Both the position numbers and the translations under genes were made by a program. Below the pieces are notes generated by a model. The model ran no database searches. It was not told the DNA's origin and was given only the letters and a program-made list of their open reading frames with translations. A DNA stretch of 64,000 bases from Liolophura sinensis (lineage: Eukaryota > Mollusca > Polyplacophora > Chitonida > Chitonidae), in contig NC_088306.1 of assembly GCF_032854445.1 (NCBI RefSeq), positions 10,628,193-10,692,192 on the forward strand, in the 5' to 3' direction. Positions 57,661 through 64,000 of the stretch are shown here, in pieces; position 1 is the first letter of the stretch; each line of letters starts with the position of its first letter.

Positions 57661-58469
57661 TACATAAATACAGCAGAACAGCACGAACAAGATCCTATAT
57701 GTATCAATTCCAATCAAGCTAATTTTTACGTTATCATATTCATAATTTTCCTGTGAAAAATTTTCAATAACAATTTTTCCAATAGGCTTTTTTCTCACCT
57801 TTTCAAGTAAGACTATAAATGTTTATAACCAAGATAAACGAGCCTTCTCGGAAGGGGTTTGCAATTATTTTCTCCTCACTTAACAATGGCAATAACGTTT
57901 AAATACAAATTCAGTTTGATTTCCTTATCAATATGTACATGCTGTATACAATTTAAATGGCCTAATTTTCAATGTTACGGCATTTCACTAATAATTCACA
58001 TTAAGCTCTTATCTTACTGTCTTTTGAAATGCTGGTATCATCACATTGGCGCTGAATACCTTGAATGTCTGTTTCAACGAGTGAAGTGAAAATCTTATTT
58101 GTCGTTGCCCTACAGTTCTTTGTAATACAATTGGTTTGGTAAATATTTGTCTTTGTTTTCATTGTTCACTAATTACTGTTGGCCAAGGTGTATCTCCGCT
58201 CTTCTTATAACTTTGGCATGTGCTTCTTTCTTTCCGTTGGCCTGTTTTCTATGGGAGTATTTAGGGATTTCTACTGAGGACGGAGTTGCTCCCGGTTGGC
58301 GACCCTGTATAGGTATTTCAGGGTAGAGGTACGGGTGCGGTGGAAATGCCATTAAAGGCGAAGCCACAGGGGGGGCACGAGTAGAGAATGCATGTCGTAT
58401 TTTTGACTCTGTCATATCGAACTTTTTGCAGAGGCCATTGTGCCCGCGTTTGACTGAAATAAAAGAGTA
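57661..58469. other. Unique spacer
   Basis: AT-rich up to about 58180, becoming GC-richer after 58250. Small open frames only. Confidence 0.4.
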
Positions 58470-58980
58470 GGAGGGTCAGTTGGCATGGACGAGGGGTTTT
58501 ATCGCGGCCACGGAACAAAAGAGAGGAAGAAAGCGGACCTGAGCGAGAGCTGGCACGCCGCGATTTTGGGCAGCGGTTATCATTAGTATCAGACCAGGTG
58601 CAATTACTGACATTTACGTTTATAAACGCACTCTTACGCCTATTTGTAAATTTAATCACCTGGTCGCAGAGCGGTTTTAGCTGTAGGGGCTAGGATTCCG
58701 ATTCTAAGCTGTGATGTCGACTAATTTGCTTAGAAGCTCAGGAAACGAATGTCGTCCCATTCTACCCATTGTTACCCATCACAAAGGCTCTCACAATAGT
58801 CTACACGTTTTGCCGCAACTTTCCCTCTGGGCCAGTATCGTTAGTTTAGAGCTCTCTTGTTTCGGAGACCGATTTAGTCGATAAAGCTGCGAGAAAAAAA
58901 CATCTCCTGCGAGAAACCGGGTGGTTTTCCCAAAGTCGCTAATCACTGTTTTACCGACGAAATGCGTCTTCAAGTATCAA
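58470..58980. promoter_or_regulatory. Candidate cis-regulatory island
   Basis: A GC-richer complex sequence (TTTATCGCGGCCACGGAACA, GCGAGAGCTGGCACGCCGCG) is followed by GCAATTACTGACATTTACG and GACTAATTTGC. A 113-codon minus-strand frame (58318-58659) crosses the left part, but has no recognised domain and no supporting splice sites. Assignment is by composition only. Confidence 0.25.
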
Positions 58981-60039
58981 CCTTTACTGTTACTCCAGTT
59001 TGTTTCCCACACTTTTACAATTATGCTTATCTAATAGAATCATTTTGCCTCTTTTTTGGTTCATGCGGTGTTTGATTTTTTTTCTCTAGCGTTCATTTGA
59101 TCACAATTATAACATGAAGCTTTTTTACCAACGCGCAATGAACAAGTTCAAAAAGAAATTTACCAAACGTAAACAGAAAAGAAAAATATAGCTATTTTTT
59201 CGAAGTTGTGTCTTTTCTTACCACCTTAGGTAATATTTCATTTTACGGACGAATTGTGTTGAAATTAATTTACCTGTTGCTATAATTACTAGACATAATG
59301 AGCCTTTTTCGGAGGTAAGAGTTAGGGAATTCGATAACGTTAAGGTTATATATTTCTGTATTATAAGAAGCTGAGCCAACAAACACAAATGTTAAGAAAA
59401 ATAATCTGACGTTTACATTTGCTAATTTCTGCGGGAAACAAACCGTAAATATAATAAAAATTGTGACCTGTTAATTTGAACATATCTACCTGTATTCACC
59501 GATATACCACAGGTAACGGTATATATAGTATGTAAGCAATCTATTGCTAAACACTGCATAAATTTACGGAGAAAATATTACCAAGAAATAAAAACCACTA
59601 TATTTGAAAATAAATTAAAGTGGATAAATAGAATACTGCTCTGTATTCACTTACCAACTTGAATACAAATACTTTAATCCTTGGGATTCTGTTTGACTAA
59701 TTATAAAAGGCTGACTCTTTTTGACATTCTTGTTAATGGTCAGTGTTTGGTAAAGGCACCTGATATGAATTATTAACTAATCCGCGTGTCGACAATTGGA
59801 TGATAGACATACTCAAATGTATTTCCCAGGCTAGAAAGTGAATGTCCTAAACAGAACTGACACATCTAATTTTTTTCTCACCTCTTATGTTTTTGTCTTT
59901 TACTTTGCGTGGCACAAAAAGAGCAAATTTACCAGGCCTAGTTTTGTATCCTGGATGGGGACGATATGTAGCGTAAGAGCAGGGGTTTGTCAGCCTTGTC
60001 ATCTTAGAGCTCTGCGGTAAAGAGTTGCACTGCAGCCTT
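58981..60039. other. Unique AT-rich spacer
   Basis: No structure was recognised. A short inverted pair, TACCTGT and ACAGGTA, lies at about 59489-59513. Confidence 0.45.
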
Positions 60040-60930
60040 CAAAAGAACATTTTCTATGATCTTGTAGTCCAAGGAGGAGCTTTGAACGGACTAATATTTG
60101 ATACCGCGTTTTGTTGCAAAATTTCCCCTAATAAGTTAAGTGACGGTTTTAGGAGAATGCAAACAAGATCCAGTGTGGATTCAGGTGTCGAGGGGGTATA
60201 CAGCAGGCAGAAGGGCGAGCCCCGTACAGTTTACCTGCAATAAATATATTTATCAGGTGAACTGAAGCCATTGTGTGGCATCTCGTTGATAGGCATAGCT
60301 CCTTCTCTCCTCATAGAAAGGCAGCAATTGTGCCATGGTGCTAGGCTTGTATTTATACCCCGCTCGCTAAATGGGTGAATCTTTTTAGTACACACTGGCG
60401 AATAAATCCTCGTCGCTCTTCTGTGAGTGGGGCAAGAAAAAGGAAACAAGCCCCGCGTTTACCTTCATTTACATAGGCCCTGCGCGATAAGCTATGCAGA
60501 GCTCGGATCGACGAAGCCTTAGAAAACTTCGATTGACGTCCCTTCCTCTCTCTAGATCGCTGGCTGGAATACCGTATGGGAGCGAAGCTATATTCCCGGC
60601 AGGTTTTCCTCATACCGTGGCGTGTAAACTTGCGTGCGATAATACCACCATCTTTAATTCAGTTTACCCTCCTAATCCGTCCCGCATATTGAAAAAGTAA
60701 TTTGGCTCCAATTTTAGAGGAGGAGAAGGGACTAATCCCGTGAGCAAATCAAGTTTGGTCGTAGATGGCGCGATGGAGTCTCAATTATGGAGCGCAACTC
60801 GCCTCGCTCTTTCTGCTGATTCAAATTTCTATGCCAGACAAAAATTGAAACTAACTAATTTAGTAGCGAGTATAAAACTGCTATTAATTCCACCAACAGT
60901 CGATATAAAGGCTAGATTGTGTTAGGAGGA
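60040..60930. promoter_or_regulatory. Candidate cis-regulatory island, long and motif-rich
   Basis: About 900 bp of GC-richer complex sequence. Visible words include CCTCCTAATCCGTCCCGC at about 60669 and GGACTAATCCCGTGAGC at about 60729 (two TAATCC sites), a CTCF-core-like TAGATGGCGCGATGG at about 60762, a CATTTACATAG word at about 60467, and an E-box-containing GCCATGGTGC. Open frames on both strands (60231-60449, 60353-60613, 60494-60700, 60740-60925) are short and unrecognised. It may be several enhancers, a promoter or a conserved non-coding element. Confidence 0.35.
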
Positions 60931-62539
60931 TGTTATAATGCGCATAGCACGCATACCAAATCACATTTTAATTGACTGGATTGTTTAGAGCGTTGCCTTC
61001 TTGGGAATGATTTGGAGACATGCTAAATTAAAAATGACAGGTGATTTGTGTTCCATTATAACCAGGCTTCCCTGAGATGTGATTGGATAATTCGGCGAAC
61101 AATCCAAGGCCATCTGAATAAAATATTTTAGTTCCCATCTGACATAAATTTGTCAGTTGTTTCGACTTCGTAATTTGTTGGTGTTGTACATACATTAACT
61201 AATTATATAAATGATTATACGTAGGGAATAAATGGATTATTATGGCTTGCAATTGTACAAAAGCTTAGTTTTAATGCAGAGATAAAAATTCACAGATATT
61301 GGCTTTTTTGTTTTTTTTTTACTTAAAGTTTGCCCTTGTGTTGGGGCGTGAAATCGGATATACAACGAAGAACAAACAGTACTGCATCAGTTGTCGATTT
61401 ACTAAATTCCTCGATTATGCAGTTCATCAAAAATGTTAAACCGTTCTAGCGCCAATAATACAATTAATACCTAAAATGCCTATTAAATGACTGTGTTGAA
61501 GCAAAGCAGATAGTAGAAAAGATGGCCTTGGCATTAGTGACAACGTCTGTATATTTTTTTCGCTAGCGTACGAATACAGAAAATAGTTAGATTTACAATA
61601 ATGATAAATGAGAAGCTAATACATCCCCCGCGGTATTGTGACTAAAGGTGTACTGATGGTAATATTAGTGTTCACATGAAAGTTTTCCCACCTCATATCG
61701 CCTAACAACACTGAGGGTACAGGTACACATATACATACATTATACATACGTATATACAGAGAGGGTATACCTTGAGCAAAGCCGGTCGCTCGGGGAAAGC
61801 GGACAGATTCTGTTCCCAGTGGATATGAAATTTACACCCACTGATTTTTTAATTTCGGATTAGTCATATAAAAAACTATTAAAACCACAAATGAGTTAAG
61901 GGGCTATCTCTTTGTATGGGAAATAACTGTTATTTATCATTTTTTGTTTTCTAGAAATGTGGTCCGCCGAACTAATGGATAATAAAGAATGTATAAACTG
62001 TTGAATTTATCTGAAATTTTAATTAGGTTACTTGGGATATAACATTCAGAAGGCAGTGATGACTACTGAAGATATTTATATCTGTGGTCTTACTCTATGT
62101 ATGGCCATCTTTTGTGCAAAAATGTAATTTAAACACAAGCAGTTTGAAGTCCTTCCCTTACTGCTGTAGATGTGGTTGGAGATGTGGTTCTAGGTGTTGT
62201 CGTAGTTTATAGTGTAATAGGGAATAGGCGAGAAGGATTATGAATGAAAATGGGTTGATGCTTATTGTCGACATTGAATTGTTTAATGGCGTTAGAAATT
62301 AGCATATTACACCCACATGCATACATTTATATATGCACCGATTCCGTTTGATGTGACTTCATTAATTGGATTACCTCAACTTAGATTTTAATATATACAC
62401 GGAGGCCAACAAACCGTTGATCAAACAAAGCGATAGCATTGTGAATAATTGAATAGCACTGAGTGGAAAAACCAAATGGGTTAAAACCATTCAGCGGCCC
62501 CACATGGTTCCGTCACCTATCAAAACGTACAGAAACCGC
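60931..62539. other. Unique AT-rich spacer
   Basis: No gene, SINE or tandem repeat was recognised. Confidence 0.45.
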
Positions 62540-62830
62540 GCCTTGAATTAACAGTTAGCTAAATTTGCGATTTCGCACGTGGTGATTTGCAAAAGACAGG
62601 TAATTAGAGGGCTTTGATTCCACACCTTAATTGCATTAATTAGTAGTTACGTGTTTATGTGGTCGGAGTAAGACCTGCTGTTGGTGGCAATAAGGCAATT
62701 AAACTAGGCTGTTGTTATACCTGTGCGAGGCCATAGAATCAGGGTTAGTACCTGTGGATAGTGTGTTAGAATAATCTCACCTGAACTAGGGGCAGTTCGG
62801 ACAGGTAGCCAGATCAAAGAACGCCGACAC
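62540..62830. promoter_or_regulatory. Candidate cis-regulatory island with homeodomain sites
   Basis: ACAGGTAATTAGAGGGC at 62596, CCTTAATTGCATTAATTAGT at about 62626 and GGCAATTAAACTAGG at about 62692 give at least four TAATT-type sites in about 110 bp. The 12-mer AGGTAATTAGAG (62598-62609) is identical to one at 33135-33146. The segment also holds CACACC/ACCTG words and no open frame of note. Confidence 0.38.
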
Positions 62831-64000
62831 TTTCGGTTTTAATCACGTACACTATAAAGGCCTTGTGAATACATTAGCAACCTGCCTCGAACGCTTTGCT
62901 GGATAGTTAGCGAAGAATAATTATTTAAACTGTTACATTGAAATGGCCTTTGGCCTCTCCAGGGCATTTGTTTGTTATATATCATTACATTTTCTAAGGC
63001 CAATTATCACTGGAATGAGATGGCAGTAAAACTAAGATTCCCGCCGAATATGTCTCCTTTTGATATTTTCAGCACTGAACATATTTCAATGTTGATTTGT
63101 TTTGAAAACGAGGCACTTATATAAAAAATATTTTGATTCAAATTTGAATTATTAATTTGAACGTTTACTTCTGGAACTAGAGGAATTGACATTGGGGCTA
63201 TGTAATAAGCACTAGTACTGCGTCAATACGAATCAACTACACGTATATACGTGTTATTTTGAAGACTTTGTATTGTCGATATACAGGTTAAAGGGCCAAA
63301 ATTACAAGATTTGTTCATTTCCGAATCGATAAAAAAATACTATACTGTTTAATAAACTTCTTTCACGTGCCGAAATTGTAGTTTGGATTTCATAAAATAA
63401 TTTATATAATACGAGAAATAAATCTTCTTCATAAATGGCCACGCGTGTTGACATTTTTCGGTGGTAAAACCAACGTTCTGATGAGAGGTTTTATGCAAGA
63501 ATTTTTTTTGCTAGCAAGAATTTTTTTAGTTAGAACAATAAAACGAATACTGGGTTAGACTTGTACTGTTTAAATAGATCAAAAAAGTATATACGCTGTT
63601 TGATGTCATCTGGGGTCGACAGACGACTACAGTTGGCGTCAAAGCTAATATTAGCCTTACATATTGCTATTACTCTGTGATGAATGACTAATTTTTTAAC
63701 CTAAATCACACATGTCAATATCTTTATGTCATAATTATTTGATAGTCTGTCTGTCACATTGTCACATAAGACAGCTTGCGACAATTGAAGGACTCAATGA
63801 CTTTAGTGACTGGAGTTAGTAATATTTTCAATAATGTTGTAAATGTTACGTGCTCTTCGCATATTCAAGTACAGACATGTACAAGAGACTTTTATACCGG
63901 AAGTACTATCCTGCGTGTACTTGGCGAATTGGGTCTGGTCATGACATCATTGGGTATTATAGTTCTCACAAGGTCATTTTGTGACCTTATCATCTTAAGA
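62831..64000. other. Unique AT-rich spacer
   Basis: A local direct repeat, GCAAGAATTTTTTT, is seen at about 63496 and 63515. An ETS-type ACCGGAAGTAC lies at about 63896. No gene was recognised. Confidence 0.4.

Noticed and set aside
58173-58659. 80- and 113-codon minus-strand frames
   Set aside because: They overlap in different frames of a GC-rich block without a recognised domain.

Overview
The window looks like a gene-poor stretch of nuclear DNA from a lophotrochozoan animal, most likely a mollusc, with a brachiopod as an alternative. The evidence is indirect. The DNA is AT-rich and full of microsatellites. It carries about twenty copies of a tRNA-derived SINE whose 3' end reads GAAATATTCTTGAGTACGG, then GCGTAAAACACCAATCA, then (AAAT)n. 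It also carries a second SINE family that ends in GTTAAACCC followed by (ACTC)n. Tails of both kinds are common in molluscan genomes. I could not assign family names (V-SINE/RUDI-like and MetaSINE-like elements are known from molluscs), and I see no bacterial, viral or organellar genes.

I recognise no protein-coding gene. Every open frame is short, lacks a recognisable domain, and usually runs through a SINE, a minisatellite or a GC-rich non-coding block. Long SINE and minisatellite frames are open only because of unit length. Two weak coding candidates are listed: a 26-bp microexon-like segment at 5988-6013 and a 38-codon open frame at 8267-8383 behind an acceptor-like sequence. The window is therefore either intergenic or inside one or more very long introns.

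Layout. 1-13 kb is repeat-dense: SINE copies, four minisatellites or local duplications (90-bp, 24/48-bp, 68-bp and 48/51-bp units) and a 108-bp duplication. 13-30 kb has scattered SINEs, two of them full length with perfect target-site duplications (TSDs), a long (AT)n tract, a G-quadruplex candidate and GC-rich islands near 17.2, 20.3, 21.4, 23.3 and 29.4 kb. 30-36 kb starts with a 20-bp minisatellite and a full-length SINE, then has dense candidate cis-regulatory blocks at 33.1-33.6, 34.3-34.6 and 35.2-35.8 kb. 36-50 kb has inverted SINEs, a CTCF-like motif near 40.1 kb, tRNA-like relics, an (AT)n tract and a GC-rich block at 45.2 kb. 50-64 kb has a candidate regulatory block at 52.2 kb, a textbook second-family SINE at 52.8-53.2 kb, degenerate AT-rich repeats at 55.9-56.6 kb, and GC-rich or homeodomain-motif-rich blocks at 58.5, 60.0-60.9 and 62.5-62.8 kb.

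Interpretation (inference): no protein genes visibly act together here. The pattern of AT-rich desert dotted with complex, motif-rich islands resembles the regulatory neighbourhood of a developmental gene. Separate islands share homeodomain-type words: AGGTAATTAG in three and CTAATCCCGT in two. A near-perfect palindrome carries two CRE/ATF-like sites, and there is a perfect RFX X-box palindrome and a CTCF-like site. Conservation against related genomes is the decisive test and cannot be run here. I found no convincing evidence of a new biological system. The best-supported unusual observations are the trimeric higher-order structure of two unrelated minisatellites, the dominance of 5'-truncated but TSD-flanked SINE copies, and the motif sharing between islands.
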